Of a stretch of 64,000 nucleotides of DNA, positions 16,519 to 26,475 are shown piece after piece; position 1 is the stretch's first letter, and every line of letters starts with the position of its first letter. A program made the translations under genes and the position numbers. Source of the DNA: Mediterraneibacter agrestimuris (GTDB lineage Bacteria > Bacillota > Clostridia > Lachnospirales > Lachnospiraceae); the NCBI RefSeq assembly GCF_943193195.1, contig NZ_CALPDG010000008.1, positions 1-64,000 on the forward strand. The letters are read 5' to 3'. Below the pieces are notes generated by a model. That model was not told where the DNA came from. It saw only the letters and a program-made list of their open reading frames with translations, and did not search any database.

Positions 16519-17478
16519 ATGGAAGGAACTTATAAGCATTCCTATAAGGCGGGAGAAAATTTACCAAATGCCCTGTCTGTATATAATGTAGGGCATCAGA
16601 AGTGTGAAGCCGGATATCAGTGGGGACCAGGTGTCAGAAACCATTATTGTATACATCATATTATTTCTGGGAGTGGATATTATGAGGTAAATGAAGAGAT
16701 ATATCATCTGACGGCAGGGGATACCTTTATTCTTTATCCTGATACAGAGGTAAAATATTATGCAGATATGGAAAATCCATGGGAATATGCGTGGGTTGGT
16801 TTTTTTGGTACAGATGCAGATTCGCTGATTCGTGCAACTGATTTTTCTAAAAAGTATCCTTTGATCCTCAAGGGGATTCTGCCCAAGAGGATGATACAAA
16901 AGCAGCTGGAAACGATTTATGATCTGAAAGGAAATGACTATGAGTCGGCGGTTGCGATGACAGGCGCTTTATATACACTGATGTCCGTATTTATGCACTA
17001 TGCGGTGCAGAAAGAAACTGTGAAAGACAGTCATATGGTGTATGTGGAGAAAGCATGCGCCTATATCAATACAAATTATTCGTATCCGATTACAATTGAA
17101 GATGTGGCATCTTATGTGGGTATCAGCCGCAGCCATTTGTTCCGCTCGTTTCAAATGTATCAGCAGCAGTCTCCCAAAGAGTATCTGACGGATTTCCGCA
17201 TAAAAAAGGCCCGTCACCTATTACGGGAGACGGGTCTGTCAGTCGCTGCAATTGCATATTCAGTTGGATTTGAAAATAATCTTTATTTTTCAAAGGCGTT
17301 TAAAAGCCGTATGAATATGAGTCCCTCTGAGTACAGAAAAAAACAAATGGATATACAAAATGTCAGTTCTGTCACAACTCAGAAGAGGGAACCATCACAC
17401 GTTCTTACAGACTTTGCAGTAAATGCAAAGTCTTATGCTGAGCTGTTACAAGCAGATGCTAATCCTGTAAAGGATTGA
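16519..17478 (+). CDS. AraC-family transcriptional regulator
   Basis: 319 residues. N-terminal cupin-like sensing domain (HHIISGSGYYEVNEEIYHLTAGDTFILYP as HHIISGSGYYEVN and LTAGDTFILYP) and C-terminal double helix-turn-helix: ITIEDVASYVGISRSHLFRS and VAAIAYSVGFENNLYFSKAF, ending MSPSEYRK. ATG 16519 is chosen because AAAGGA lies 9 nt ahead. Divergent from galKT, so regulation of galactose use is plausible but not shown. The last ~25 residues (after REPSHVL) are encoded by an inverted dispersed repeat and are probably not part of the ancestral protein. Its 3' end overlaps the convergent MATE gene by 20 bp. Confidence 0.88.
   Translation: MEGTYKHSYKAGENLPNALSVYNVGHQKCEAGYQWGPGVRNHYCIHHIISGSGYYEVNEEIYHLTAGDTFILYPDTEVKYYADMENPWEYAWVGFFGTDADSLIRATDFSKKYPLILKGILPKRMIQKQLETIYDLKGNDYESAVAMTGALYTLMSVFMHYAVQKETVKDSHMVYVEKACAYINTNYSYPITIEDVASYVGISRSHLFRSFQMYQQQSPKEYLTDFRIKKARHLLRETGLSVAAIAYSVGFENNLYFSKAFKSRMNMSPSEYRKKQMDIQNVSSVTTQKREPSHVLTDFAVNAKSYAELLQADANPVKD
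17391..17449 (-). repeat. Dispersed repeat left-end module, copy E, inside a coding 3' end
   Basis: On the minus strand it reads GTAACAGCTCAGCATAAGAC, then TTTGCATTTACTGCAAA, then ACGTGTGATGG. It is the inverted partner of copy D and resembles the first 60 nt of the copy at 27400. It lies wholly inside the araC-like reading frame. Confidence 0.75.
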
Positions 17479-18820
17479 TTTTTAACCGTCTGATACGTCT
17501 GTACAATAGAACTGACATGGTAAAGGAGACAATTTCAGCACTTGGAATAGCCCACCATACCATATGCAGTCCGAATACCTTTGCAAGGAAAAAGGCAACC
17601 GGAAGAATGACCAGAAGCTGACGAGCTACTGAGATAAACAGGCTGTATGTGCCGTTTCCAAGCGATTGGAAAACAGAACCGACGAGGATGCTGTAGCCGG
17701 CAGGTATAAAACACAGACTGATGATACGCAGCGCCGGAACACCGATTTCCAGCATATGCTCTGAGGCATCGAAAAAGCCCAGAAGCTGAGCCGGAAACAG
17801 TTGGAACAACAAAACGCCGAGAAACATAATCGATACGGAAATGGTGATACCAAGGTTTACAGAGGACAGAATGCGTTTTTTATTACGTGCTCCGTAGTTG
17901 TAAGCGATAATGGGAATGATTCCGTTGTTCAGTCCGAATATAGGCATGAAGATAAAACTCTGCAGTTTGAAATAAACTCCAAAGACAGCCGTTGCTGTCG
18001 AAGAGAACATCAGGAGGATCTTGTTCATGCCAAATACCATGACAGAGCCGATAGCCTGCATGATAATGGCAGGAACACCAACTTGATAAATGGAGCCGAT
18101 GACCCTCTTGCTCGGGCGGAAACCTTTCATATTGATATTGATGTCAGGGTTTTTCCTTATATTAAAGTACAGAGACAAAAACAAGGCGATAAACTGGCCT
18201 GTTACTGTTGCTAAGGCAGCTCCGGCAACTCCCATCCGCGGGAAGCCGAGCAGCCCAAAGATCATGATCGGGTCCAGAATGATATTGATGATCGCGCCCA
18301 GTCCCTGGGTAAGCATGGTATAAAAGGTCCTACCTGTTGCCTGCAAGAGCCGTTCCAGTGTGATTCCCATGAAAATACCAATAGACAGTACCGTAATGAT
18401 AGTCATGTATTGTGTTCCGTATTGTATAATCTGCTGTTCCTGTGTCTGCATGGTAAAGAATGTCTTAGAAGCAAGGATGCCGATCAATGCCATAAACACA
18501 CTGTTGATCAGTGCAAGGAAGAGTCCGTTTCTTGCTGCCAGATTAGCATCTTCAAAATTCTTCTCACCTAAGTTGCGGGAGAGAAGTGCGTTAATACCGA
18601 CTCCGGTTCCTACGGCAATGGCGATCATCAGATTCTGAACCGGAAAGACAAGAGAAACCGCAGTCAAAGCATTCTCATTGATCTGAGCGACAAAAATACT
18701 GTCTATGATGTTGTAAAGCGCCTGTACCAGCATAGAAATTACTATTGGCAGAGACATTGTGACTATAAGTTTCGGAATAGGCATTACACCCATTTTATTT
18801 TCTTTTGTTACTTTTTCCAT
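17459..18820 (-). CDS. MATE-family multidrug/cation efflux protein
   Basis: 453 residues, close to the family norm, with about twelve hydrophobic segments and the NorM/DinF-like halves (PIPKLIVTMSLPIVISMLVQ at the start; IGVPALRIISLCFIPAGYSI in the second half). Members export drugs or metabolites by sodium or proton antiport across the inner membrane. The substrate is not deducible. Convergent with the araC-like gene. Confidence 0.9.
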   Translation of the reverse strand: MEKVTKENKMGVMPIPKLIVTMSLPIVISMLVQALYNIIDSIFVAQINENALTAVSLVFPVQNLMIAIAVGTGVGINALLSRNLGEKNFEDANLAARNGLFLALINSVFMALIGILASKTFFTMQTQEQQIIQYGTQYMTIITVLSIGIFMGITLERLLQATGRTFYTMLTQGLGAIINIILDPIMIFGLLGFPRMGVAGAALATVTGQFIALFLSLYFNIRKNPDININMKGFRPSKRVIGSIYQVGVPAIIMQAIGSVMVFGMNKILLMFSSTATAVFGVYFKLQSFIFMPIFGLNNGIIPIIAYNYGARNKKRILSSVNLGITISVSIMFLGVLLFQLFPAQLLGFFDASEHMLEIGVPALRIISLCFIPAGYSILVGSVFQSLGNGTYSLFISVARQLLVILPVAFFLAKVFGLHMVWWAIPSAEIVSFTMSVLLYRRIRRLKINPLQD

Positions 18821-18842
18821 ATAAATAATAATCCTCCTTTTA

Positions 18843-18963
18843 TGTCCGCGCGAGTTATATCTGCATCATGGTTCGCGCCCAAGAATCAGCAGCGTAGTGC
18901 AAGGTGCCGTGTGAACTGTAACTCAAATGTCACTTCGTGCCGCTTGATTCTTTGTGTCCGCGC
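18843..18963. repeat. Second dispersed repeat family, copy J
   Basis: Flanked by the direct repeat TGTCCGCGC at 18843-18851 and 18955-18963. The interior GTGCAAGGTGCCGTGTGAAC (18897-18916) is nearly the reverse complement of 3746-3770. The arms AAGAATCA-GC and GCTTGATTCTT can pair. It fills the gap between two divergent genes. Confidence 0.6.
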
Positions 18964-19075
18964 ATATTATAGCACAAATAAATTTATATGTACAATGGAT
19001 AAGTTTTTAATATACTAATACATCCCTGTTTTTGCATATACTGAATGGAAGAATTGTGGAAAAGGGCGAAAGGCG

Positions 19076-19828
19076 ATGCAAATAAAGAGATGGATGCAGG
19101 GTCTTGGAGTCGTATATACTTTATTATTGCTTACAATCTGTGTTCCGGGGTGGAGAATGATACGAAATGGAGATGAGGTTCAAAGCACAATAAAACGAAT
19201 TGATGGGAAACAAACAGTGGGGCAAAGAGAGAAAGAGGAACAGGAGACAGAAACAAGGGGAAAGGAAAAACCGAAAATTGCCCTGACCTTTGATGACGGA
19301 CCGAGTGCGGTTTATACACCGGTGTTGTTGGACGGACTGGAGAAGCGAGGGGTAAAGGCGACCTTTTTTCTGATTGGAAAGAATATTGAAACAGGTGGAA
19401 ATGCGGAAATTGTCAAACGGGAACAGGATGAGGGACATCTGATCGGGAATCATACATACAATCATGTGGAGATTACGAAACTAGATGATGAAAGCGCTTA
19501 TCAGGAACTAAAAAGGACGAATGAAGTCATAGAGGGGATTACAGGAGAAACCGTGGAATTTATGCGACCGCCTTTTGGCGCGTGGCAGAAAGCCCTGGAA
19601 AAAAAGATTCATGTGCTTCCAGTTATGTGGACTGTGGACCCTTTGGACTGGGCAACAGAAAATCCAGATGAAATTGTCAATAAGGTAGTGACGGAAGTGG
19701 AAGAAAATGATATTATCTTGTTACATGACTGTTATGACAGTTCTGTGAAAGCAGCGCTTCGGATCGTAGATCTGCTGCAGGCGGAAGGATATGAGTTTGT
19801 AACGGTAGATGAACTGCTTGTGAATTGA
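19076..19828 (+). CDS. Polysaccharide deacetylase (NodB-type), membrane-anchored or secreted
   Basis: 250 residues: N-terminal signal/anchor (GLGVVYTLLLLTICVPG), charged linker, then a NodB domain from about residue 63. Metal and catalytic motifs are complete: LTFDDGPS, HTYNHVE (HxxxH), RPPFGAW, DPLDWA and ILLHD. Family members remove N-acetyl groups from peptidoglycan or other sugars outside the cell. Adjacent to tcdA with only 26 bp between. The substrate is not shown. Confidence 0.9.
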   Translation: MQIKRWMQGLGVVYTLLLLTICVPGWRMIRNGDEVQSTIKRIDGKQTVGQREKEEQETETRGKEKPKIALTFDDGPSAVYTPVLLDGLEKRGVKATFFLIGKNIETGGNAEIVKREQDEGHLIGNHTYNHVEITKLDDESAYQELKRTNEVIEGITGETVEFMRPPFGAWQKALEKKIHVLPVMWTVDPLDWATENPDEIVNKVVTEVEENDIILLHDCYDSSVKAALRIVDLLQAEGYEFVTVDELLVN

Positions 19829-19854
19829 GACAGCGGTTAGGAGAGGGACAGGAT

Positions 19855-20574
19855 ATGGTAAATGAATTTTCAAGGACGGAACTTCTGCTTGGAGCAGAGG
19901 CTCTGGATCGGATCAGACATGCTGCGGTAATGGTGTTTGGAGTCGGCGGTGTGGGCTCTCATTGTATCGAGGCGCTTGCCAGATGCGGTGTAGGTAAGCT
20001 GATACTGATCGACAATGATACAGTGTCGCTTACAAATATTAACAGACAGTCGATTGCGTATCACAGTACAAAGGGGCGGTATAAGACAAAGGTAATGAAG
20101 GAGCGGATTGCGGATATCTGCCCGGAAACGATGGTAGAAACCCATGAAATGTTTGTGCTGCCGGATAATATAGAATCGTTATTTGCAGAAAAACCGGATT
20201 ATATTATTGATGCCATTGATACCGTGACGGCAAAGATAGCGCTTGTGGAACTGGCACAGAAGCTGGAGATTCCCATCATCAGCAGCATGGGGACCGGGAA
20301 TAAGCTGCATGGAGAGCTATTTGAGATTACAGATTTGCCGAAGACAAGTGTATGCCCACTTTGTAAAGTGATGCGAAAGGAATTGAAAGCGCGGGGAATT
20401 ACACATTTGAAGGTGCTGTATTCAAAGGAAAAGCCGGTGGACATTTCGGAACGGAAGACAGAAGAAGAGAAGGGAAGACGCCGGACGATTCCGGGAAGTA
20501 TTTCTTTTGTGCCGCCGGTGGCGGGGCTTCTGATCGCTGGGGAAGTGATTCGGGATATCAGCGGTATCAGATGA
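19855..20574 (+). CDS. tcdA: tRNA threonylcarbamoyladenosine dehydratase (TcdA/CsdL-like)
   Basis: 239 residues of the ThiF/E1 superfamily that cyclises t6A at tRNA position 37 using ATP. Seen: VFGVGGVGSHCIEALARCGV, DNDTVSLTNINRQ, DAIDTVTAK, and the zinc/cysteine pair CPLCKVMRKELKARG. ATG 19855 with GGAGAGGGACAGG just upstream is preferred over 19825. The fixed TcdA length and C-terminal PGSISFVPPVAGLLIAGEV separate it from other E1-like proteins, including the one at 1289. Confidence 0.9.
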   Translation: MVNEFSRTELLLGAEALDRIRHAAVMVFGVGGVGSHCIEALARCGVGKLILIDNDTVSLTNINRQSIAYHSTKGRYKTKVMKERIADICPETMVETHEMFVLPDNIESLFAEKPDYIIDAIDTVTAKIALVELAQKLEIPIISSMGTGNKLHGELFEITDLPKTSVCPLCKVMRKELKARGITHLKVLYSKEKPVDISERKTEEEKGRRRTIPGSISFVPPVAGLLIAGEVIRDISGIR

Positions 20575-20686
20575 ATATCAGGCGGGGTATTTTTGCAAAC
20601 TTAGCGGATATGATGTGATAGGAAAAGCAGGAAATTGGTATTGCAGTGAAGGAAAATTCAGTAAGCAGAGAAAGAAGATTTTAATT

Positions 20687-22003
20687 ATGGATTTATTTGA
20701 TTATATGAGAGAGACACAATCAGAGAAGGAATCACCGCTGGCATCCCGGATGCGTCCCACCACACTGGAGGAAGTAGTGGGGCAGCAGCACATTATCGGA
20801 CGGGATAAGCTGTTGCATCGCGCCATTAAAGCAGACAAGCTGGGATCTATTATTTTTTATGGACCACCGGGGACAGGCAAGACAACCCTTGCCAAGGTGA
20901 TCGCCAATACGACCAGTTCAGAGTTCGAGCAGATCAATGCGACGATTGCCGGGAAGAAGGATATGGAGGCTGTGGTCAAGGAGGCGAAGGACCGGCTGGG
21001 AATGTACCAGAAGAAGACGATATTGTTTATCGATGAGATTCATCGTTTTAATAAGGGGCAGCAGGACTATCTTCTGCCTTTTGTAGAGGATGGTACGATC
21101 ACATTGATCGGAGCAACTACTGAGAATCCTTATTTTGAGGTAAACGGAGCGCTTTTGTCACGTTCCAGTGTATTTGAATTAAAGGCATTGGAAAAGGACG
21201 ATATCAAAATCCTTCTGAAACGTGCCGTTTATGATAAAGAGAAGGGAATGGGTTCTTTCAAGGCAGAGATTGATGAAGAGGCATTAGATTTTTTGGCGGA
21301 CATTGCAGGTGGAGATGCGAGAAATGCACTGAATGCGATTGAACTTGGAATCCTGACTACAGAGCGGAGTGAAGATGGACTGATCCACATTACCCTTGAT
21401 GTGGCATCTGAGTGTATCCAGAAGCGGGTGGTGCGCTATGATAAGGGCGGAGATAATCACTATGATACAATCTCGGCATTTATTAAGAGTATGCGTGGGT
21501 CTGATCCGGATGCGGCGGTGTATTATCTGGCGAAAATGTTATACGCAGGTGAAGATGTGAAGTTTATTGCAAGACGGATCATGATCTGTGCATCAGAGGA
21601 TGTGGGAAATGCGGATCCGATGGCGCTTACAGTAGCGGTATCAGCAGCGCAGGCAGTGGAGCGGATCGGTATGCCGGAATCGCAGATCATTTTGTCTCAG
21701 GCGGTTCTTTATGTGGCCAGCGCACCGAAGAGCAATTCGGCGGTCAAGGCGATTTCTGCGGCAAATGAAAGCGTGCGCCGGACGAAGACAACAGTGCCGT
21801 CACATTTACAAGATGCACATTACAAAGGCTCGGCAAAGCTGGGGCATGGCATCGGATATCAGTATGCCCATGATTATCCGAATCATTATGCGCACCAGCA
21901 GTATCTGCCGGATGAAATCAAAGACGCCAGGTTCTATGAACCCGGCGGTCTTGGCAAAGAAAAAGAAATCAAAGAATGGTTACAGAAGCTTCGACAGGAG
22001 TAA
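20687..22003 (+). CDS. rarA: Replication-associated recombination ATPase RarA/MgsA
   Basis: 438 residues of the clamp-loader AAA+ family acting at stalled forks. Seen: RMRPTTLEEVVGQQHIIG, Walker A YGPPGTGKTT, Walker B ILFIDEIHRFNKGQQD, sensor GATTENP, and the C-terminal MgsA part SAPKSNSAVKAI and LPDEIKDARFYEPGG. ATG 20687 fits homologues (MDLFDYMR); the longer upstream extension is probably not translated. Convergent with the DUF4364 gene, overlapping by 24 bp. Confidence 0.92.
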   Translation: MDLFDYMRETQSEKESPLASRMRPTTLEEVVGQQHIIGRDKLLHRAIKADKLGSIIFYGPPGTGKTTLAKVIANTTSSEFEQINATIAGKKDMEAVVKEAKDRLGMYQKKTILFIDEIHRFNKGQQDYLLPFVEDGTITLIGATTENPYFEVNGALLSRSSVFELKALEKDDIKILLKRAVYDKEKGMGSFKAEIDEEALDFLADIAGGDARNALNAIELGILTTERSEDGLIHITLDVASECIQKRVVRYDKGGDNHYDTISAFIKSMRGSDPDAAVYYLAKMLYAGEDVKFIARRIMICASEDVGNADPMALTVAVSAAQAVERIGMPESQIILSQAVLYVASAPKSNSAVKAISAANESVRRTKTTVPSHLQDAHYKGSAKLGHGIGYQYAHDYPNHYAHQQYLPDEIKDARFYEPGGLGKEKEIKEWLQKLRQE

Positions 22004-22492
22004 GGCATATAATTCCTGATTCTGTTTCATCCAGTTGTTGACGATGGTTTCAGCCTCCGTTTCGGTTGGAACAGTCAGCTTTAAATCGATAAGATTTGAA
22101 CTGTCTTCTACAATCTGACACCGTACTTCGTATTCGTGGGCGGTGGTCAGGTAGTAGTCGGTTTTAACAGATACTTCTTCTTTCAGATCAAACTGTTTTG
22201 CTTTCAGAAAAGAATCAATATCGTTTTGAATTTCAGCAGAAATTTTATTTCGGAAATAATGAATGGTCTCTTTTCCATTTTCAGTCAGGTGATAGAGGGT
22301 ACGGTTGTGGGTGTTCTCTGAACGGATCAGATCAGAGTCTACCATATTGGAGAGAGCTTCCTGTAATTTGAAATAGTTGGTATATCCCTGATCAAGAATA
22401 AATTCGGAAATTTGGGATGTTGTCAGCGGAAAGTCCACTTTATTCAGCATGTATAAGATGATCAGTTTGTATAAGGTAAATGATTCAGTCAT
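21980..22492 (-). CDS. DUF4364 winged-helix-like protein
   Basis: 170 residues. N-terminal winged-helix pattern (LYKLIILYMLNKVDFPLTTS, FKLQEALSNMVDSDLI, YHLTENGKETI) and a C-terminal half of unknown role. This is the DUF4364 family of Clostridia, function unknown; a DNA-binding role is suggested by the fold. It overlaps the upstream radical SAM gene by 8 bp, so the two are probably translated together. Confidence 0.8.
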   Translation of the reverse strand: MTESFTLYKLIILYMLNKVDFPLTTSQISEFILDQGYTNYFKLQEALSNMVDSDLIRSENTHNRTLYHLTENGKETIHYFRNKISAEIQNDIDSFLKAKQFDLKEEVSVKTDYYLTTAHEYEVRCQIVEDSSNLIDLKLTVPTETEAETIVNNWMKQNQELYALLLSKLL

Positions 22493-23426
22493 AATAGTCC
22501 TTTCCCTGCCAGATATCCATCCTTTTCAGGTAACTGTGCAGTGCGTTTAATACGGTTCGTTTGTTACTGGTCCACAGAGGCATGACCAGAAGTTCTTTTG
22601 GTCCGTCTCCGGTCAGTCTGTGAATTGTTATATCGGGCCGGATCCTTGCAATGCAGCGAGCCAGAAGTTCAATATATTCTTCCATGGATGGGATGTAAAA
22701 CGGGCTGGCTTTGTAGTCGGCTGCAAGGTCTGTCCCTTTTAATACATGAAGCAGCTGCAGCTTTATGCCCTGAATATCCTGCCTGTTCAGATAGTTCAGT
22801 GTGTCCAGAATCATATCCATGGTTTCGCCGGGAAGACATAGGATCGTGTGGACAATTACTTCAATCCCGCGTCTGCGAAGTTCGTTTACCGCCCGTTCAA
22901 ATACAGGAAGTTCATAGCCTCTTCGGATATAAGCGGCGGTTGAAGGGTGGATAGTCTGTAAACCAAGCTCTATCCAGACGGGCTTGATCTGGTTGATTTT
23001 ATCAAGAAGATTCAGTACATCTTTCCCCAGACAATCCGGGCGGGTGGCGATGGAAAGAATCTTTACATCAGGATCCTGAACCGCTTCCATATAAATACGC
23101 TCCAGATAACCTACAGGTGCGTATGTATTGGTAAATGCCTGAAAATAGGCAATGTAAGAATGGATAGGACGCTTACCTGCCAAGCTGGCTTTCCCTGCCT
23201 GAAGCTGTTCTGTGATTGAAAAATGAGCGCAGCCGGCAAAGTCGCCGGAGCCTTGTGCGCTGCAGAAGATACAGCCTCCGGTCCCTAGCGTGCCGTCCCG
23301 GTTGGGGCAGCTCATACCGCCGTTCAATGTGATTTTGTAAACTTTTTCTCCATATATCTGTTTTAAATCATAATCCATGGAATGATAACGCTTTTCGCCC
23401 CAGCGGCGGTTGGAACAGTCATGCAT
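22485..23426 (-). CDS. TIGR01212/YhcC-family radical SAM protein
   Basis: 313 residues. The cluster-binding cysteines are in CPNRDGTLGTGGCIFC, an unusual long spacing typical of the TIGR01212 family, followed by SYIAYFQAFTNTYAP and SIATRPDCLG. Members are predicted to act on RNA or sulfur transfer; no reaction is established from sequence here. First gene of a pair with the DUF4364 gene. Confidence 0.85.
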   Translation of the reverse strand: MHDCSNRRWGEKRYHSMDYDLKQIYGEKVYKITLNGGMSCPNRDGTLGTGGCIFCSAQGSGDFAGCAHFSITEQLQAGKASLAGKRPIHSYIAYFQAFTNTYAPVGYLERIYMEAVQDPDVKILSIATRPDCLGKDVLNLLDKINQIKPVWIELGLQTIHPSTAAYIRRGYELPVFERAVNELRRRGIEVIVHTILCLPGETMDMILDTLNYLNRQDIQGIKLQLLHVLKGTDLAADYKASPFYIPSMEEYIELLARCIARIRPDITIHRLTGDGPKELLVMPLWTSNKRTVLNALHSYLKRMDIWQGKDYYD

Positions 23427-23750
23427 ATCAGTAAAATTCCTCTGTAAATATATTTTGATTATTGCAATATCATAACGTAACTATTCAGTTACATAATAAC
23501 ACTGTTGCAGGAGCAACGCAAGAATTCGCAGAAAAAAGACTTTCTTTTTTGAAAAAGATAGTGTATACTGAAAAAAGATTTTATACGTATAGGATTTCGA
23601 GATATTTAGTTCGTTTATGTCGTTTCAGACCAAAGTTCCCGAATTTATGATAAAATAGATGTAAGAGCTAGAACAGAATATAGAAAGAAATAATATTTGA
23701 TATAGAAAAGTAACTGACAGCAGTTTACAGGAAAAGAAAGGACAGGTTCT
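23427..23750. other. Intergenic region upstream of rho
   Basis: About 320 bp between divergent genes. It holds a short palindrome, GTAACTATTCAGTTAC (23478-23493), resembling the end of the dispersed repeat, and an A/T-rich stretch near 23645 (TATGATAAAAT) that may be a -10 region for rho. No gene or riboswitch was recognised. Confidence 0.5.
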
Positions 23751-25100
23751 ATGACAAGAGAAAAGTATGAATCATTACCTTTGACTACGTTGAAGGAACT
23801 TGCAAAAGCAAGAAGGATGAAAGGGATTTCAACGATGAAAAAAAGTGACCTGATTGACGCAATGCTTGTACTTGATGAACAGGAAGAACAGGAAGAAGCC
23901 CGGACAGAAGCGAAAGAAGAAGTAAAAGAAGTGATGAAGGAAAAAAGAGAGGAAACGGATCTTGAACAGCTTGACAGCGGCAAGGTGGCAAATGGTATTC
24001 TGGAAGTGCTTCCAGATGGATTTGGGTTTATCCGGTGTGCGAATTATCTTCCGGGAGAAAATGATATATATGTATCTCCGTCTCAGATCCGCCGGTTTAA
24101 CTTAAAGACAGGTGACATCCTGACAGGAAATATCAGAATTAAAACACAGTCTGAGAAGTTCAGTGCATTATTATATGTAACAACGATTAACGGAATGCGC
24201 CCGGCAGAGGCGGCGAAGCGTCAGAATTTTGAGAATCTGACACCGATTTTTCCGGATCAGAGACTTCGATTAGAGAATGAAAAGAGTTCCACGGCAATGC
24301 GGATCATGGATCTTCTCTCCCCGATTGGAAAAGGACAGCGCGGTATGATCGTATCTCCGCCGAAAGCAGGTAAGACAACCTTGCTAAAGGAAGTAGCTCT
24401 ATCTGTACAGCGTACGGAGCCGAATATGCATCTTCTGATTCTTTTGATCGATGAGCGCCCCGAGGAAGTAACAGATATTAAAGAAGCAATCGAGGGACCT
24501 AATGTTGAGGTGATTCATTCTACATTCGATGAACTCCCGGAGCACCATAGACGGGTTGCGGAAATGGTGATCGAGCGTGCGAAACGTCTTGTAGAGCATG
24601 GCAAGGATGTTATGATCCTTCTGGACAGCATTACAAGACTGGCACGTGCCTACAACTTGGTTGTGCCACCTTCAGGAAGAACTCTTTCCGGTGGTCTTGA
24701 CCCGGCGGCGCTGCATATGCCGAAGCGGTTCTTTGGAGCGGCGAGAAATATGCGTGAGGGCGGAAGTCTTACGATTCTCGCAACAGCTCTGGTAGAAACG
24801 GGAAGTAAGATGGACGATGTTATCTATGAGGAGTTCAAGGGAACCGGTAACATGGAGCTTGTATTAGATAGAAAATTACAGGAAAAGAGAGTGTTCCCGG
24901 CAATTGATATTCCGAAATCTGGTACAAGAAGAGAAGATTTGCTGTTAAGCAAGGAAGAGCAGGATGCGGTTTATATTATCCGCCGTGCAATGAACGGTCT
25001 GAAAGCAGATGAAGCAGTCGACAATCTGTTGAATATGTTTTCCAAAACGAAGGATAATTCTGAACTTGTCAAAATGGTAATCAGACAAAAGTTTATCTAA
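23751..25100 (+). CDS. rho: Transcription termination factor Rho
   Basis: 449 residues. N-terminal Rho helix-bundle ([20 protein letters not shown]), an acidic/basic linker about 45-75, a cold-shock RNA-binding domain ([20 protein letters not shown]), and the ATPase core with Walker [14 protein letters not shown], Walker [16 protein letters not shown], the Q-loop/R-loop region [12 protein letters not shown] and [20 protein letters not shown]. Homohexameric RNA helicase that ends untranslated transcripts. Confidence 0.96.
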   Translation: MTREKYESLPLTTLKELAKARRMKGISTMKKSDLIDAMLVLDEQEEQEEARTEAKEEVKEVMKEKREETDLEQLDSGKVANGILEVLPDGFGFIRCANYLPGENDIYVSPSQIRRFNLKTGDILTGNIRIKTQSEKFSALLYVTTINGMRPAEAAKRQNFENLTPIFPDQRLRLENEKSSTAMRIMDLLSPIGKGQRGMIVSPPKAGKTTLLKEVALSVQRTEPNMHLLILLIDERPEEVTDIKEAIEGPNVEVIHSTFDELPEHHRRVAEMVIERAKRLVEHGKDVMILLDSITRLARAYNLVVPPSGRTLSGGLDPAALHMPKRFFGAARNMREGGSLTILATALVETGSKMDDVIYEEFKGTGNMELVLDRKLQEKRVFPAIDIPKSGTRREDLLLSKEEQDAVYIIRRAMNGLKADEAVDNLLNMFSKTKDNSELVKMVIRQKFI

Positions 25101-25192
25101 AAAAAACTTGCAAATCAACAATAGATATGATACAATAACAAAGCTGTTTAGAGATTAGAATAACTATATTTTAAAATAGAGAGGTGAAAATC

Positions 25193-25393
25193 ATGAGAGA
25201 AGGTATCCATCCAGAGTACCATCAGGCAACTGTAACTTGCAACTGCGGCAATACATTCGTAACAGGTTCTACAAACGAGAACATTCACGTAGAAATCTGC
25301 TCCAAGTGCCACCCGTTCTATACGGGTCAGCAGAAAGCTGCACAGGCTCGTGGACGTGTTGATAAGTTCAATAAGAAGTATGGTATGAAATAG
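25193..25393 (+). CDS. rpmE: 50S ribosomal protein L31 (zinc-binding form)
   Basis: 66 residues. The zinc cysteines are present (TCNCGNTF and [10 protein letters not shown]), so this is the zinc-containing type. ATG 25193 with GAGAGGTGA just upstream is preferred over 25184. A clear terminator follows. Confidence 0.96.
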   Translation: MREGIHPEYHQATVTCNCGNTFVTGSTNENIHVEICSKCHPFYTGQQKAAQARGRVDKFNKKYGMK

Positions 25394-25409
25394 TAAAAAG
25401 TAAACGTTG

Positions 25410-25440
25410 CAGGCTGAGACGAAAATCTCAGCCTGTTCTT
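25410..25440 (+). terminator. Intrinsic terminator after rpmE
   Basis: CAGGCTGAGA and TCTCAGCCTG form a perfect 10-bp stem with a 6-nt loop, followed by TTCTT. Confidence 0.85.
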
Positions 25441-25470
25441 AATTCACAGGATATTACAAGGGAGAAATAT

Positions 25471-26475
25471 ATGAAGTCATCAAATATAGGCGGACAGGCC
25501 GTTCTGGAAGGAATCATGATGAAGAATGGCGACAGGTACGCGGTTGCAGTGAGAAAACCGGATCAAGAGATCTTAGTGGATGTGCAGGAATATCACAGCG
25601 TTTGTCCTTGGAAGGCAGTCACGAAGCTTCCGTTTATCCGTGGAATTTTTGGGTTTGTGGATTCCCTTGTGCTGGGAATCAAAACACTGATGTTTTCGGC
25701 AGCTTTCTTTGAAGAGGAGGAAGAAGCAGTGGAGATGACAGCGCAGGAAATAGCGCGTCAGGAGAAGAAAGAGAAAGTGTTGATGAATCTGACCATGGTA
25801 GTCTCGTTTGTGATCGCCATAGGAATCTTTATGGTATTGCCGTATTTCCTGAGTAATATTGTGAAGAACTTTATTACGTCCAGATGGGTAGTTACGGTTA
25901 TCGAAGGGATCATCCGTGTGCTGATTTTTCTTGGATATATTGCGCTTGTTTCGAAAATGGAGGATATTCAGCGGACCTTTATGTATCACGGCGCAGAGCA
26001 TAAGTGTATTAATTGTATTGAACATGGGCTGGAGCTGAATGTGGAAAATGTACGAAAAAGTTCTCGCCAGCATAAGCGCTGCGGAACCAGTTTCTTGTTC
26101 TTTGTAATGGTCGTCAGTATCATTTTCTGCTTTTTTATTACCACGGAATCACAGGTTATGCGTGTTGTACTGAGAATTGCACTACTTCCATTGATCGCTG
26201 GAGTTTCTTATGAGATTATCCGGCTGGCGGGAAACAGCGATAATCTGATCATTAATCTGCTCAGTAAGCCGGGACTTTTCATTCAGAATATAACGACAAA
26301 AGAACCTGACGACAGTATGATAGAAGTGGCGATTCGAGCGGTAGAGGCTGTTTTTGACTGGAGAGCATATGAGAATGAAAATTTTGGAACTCATTTTTCA
26401 TGTGATCGTACAAAGGGAGGCCAGGCAGAAACTGTTCTTGCAGAAGAGCTCTCGGGAGAAGGAATTGCGTTATGA
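25471..26475 (+). CDS. DUF1385 membrane protein (YqhQ family)
   Basis: 334 residues. Starts with SSNIGGQAVLEGIMMKNG, typical of the family, then membrane segments about 105-130, 140-165, 205-225 and 230-250, with the histidine motif YHGAEHKCINC (HGAEHK). Function is not established; members almost always lie upstream of prmC-prfA, as here. The stop overlaps the start of prmC by 4 bp. Confidence 0.88.
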   Translation: MKSSNIGGQAVLEGIMMKNGDRYAVAVRKPDQEILVDVQEYHSVCPWKAVTKLPFIRGIFGFVDSLVLGIKTLMFSAAFFEEEEEAVEMTAQEIARQEKKEKVLMNLTMVVSFVIAIGIFMVLPYFLSNIVKNFITSRWVVTVIEGIIRVLIFLGYIALVSKMEDIQRTFMYHGAEHKCINCIEHGLELNVENVRKSSRQHKRCGTSFLFFVMVVSIIFCFFITTESQVMRVVLRIALLPLIAGVSYEIIRLAGNSDNLIINLLSKPGLFIQNITTKEPDDSMIEVAIRAVEAVFDWRAYENENFGTHFSCDRTKGGQAETVLAEELSGEGIAL

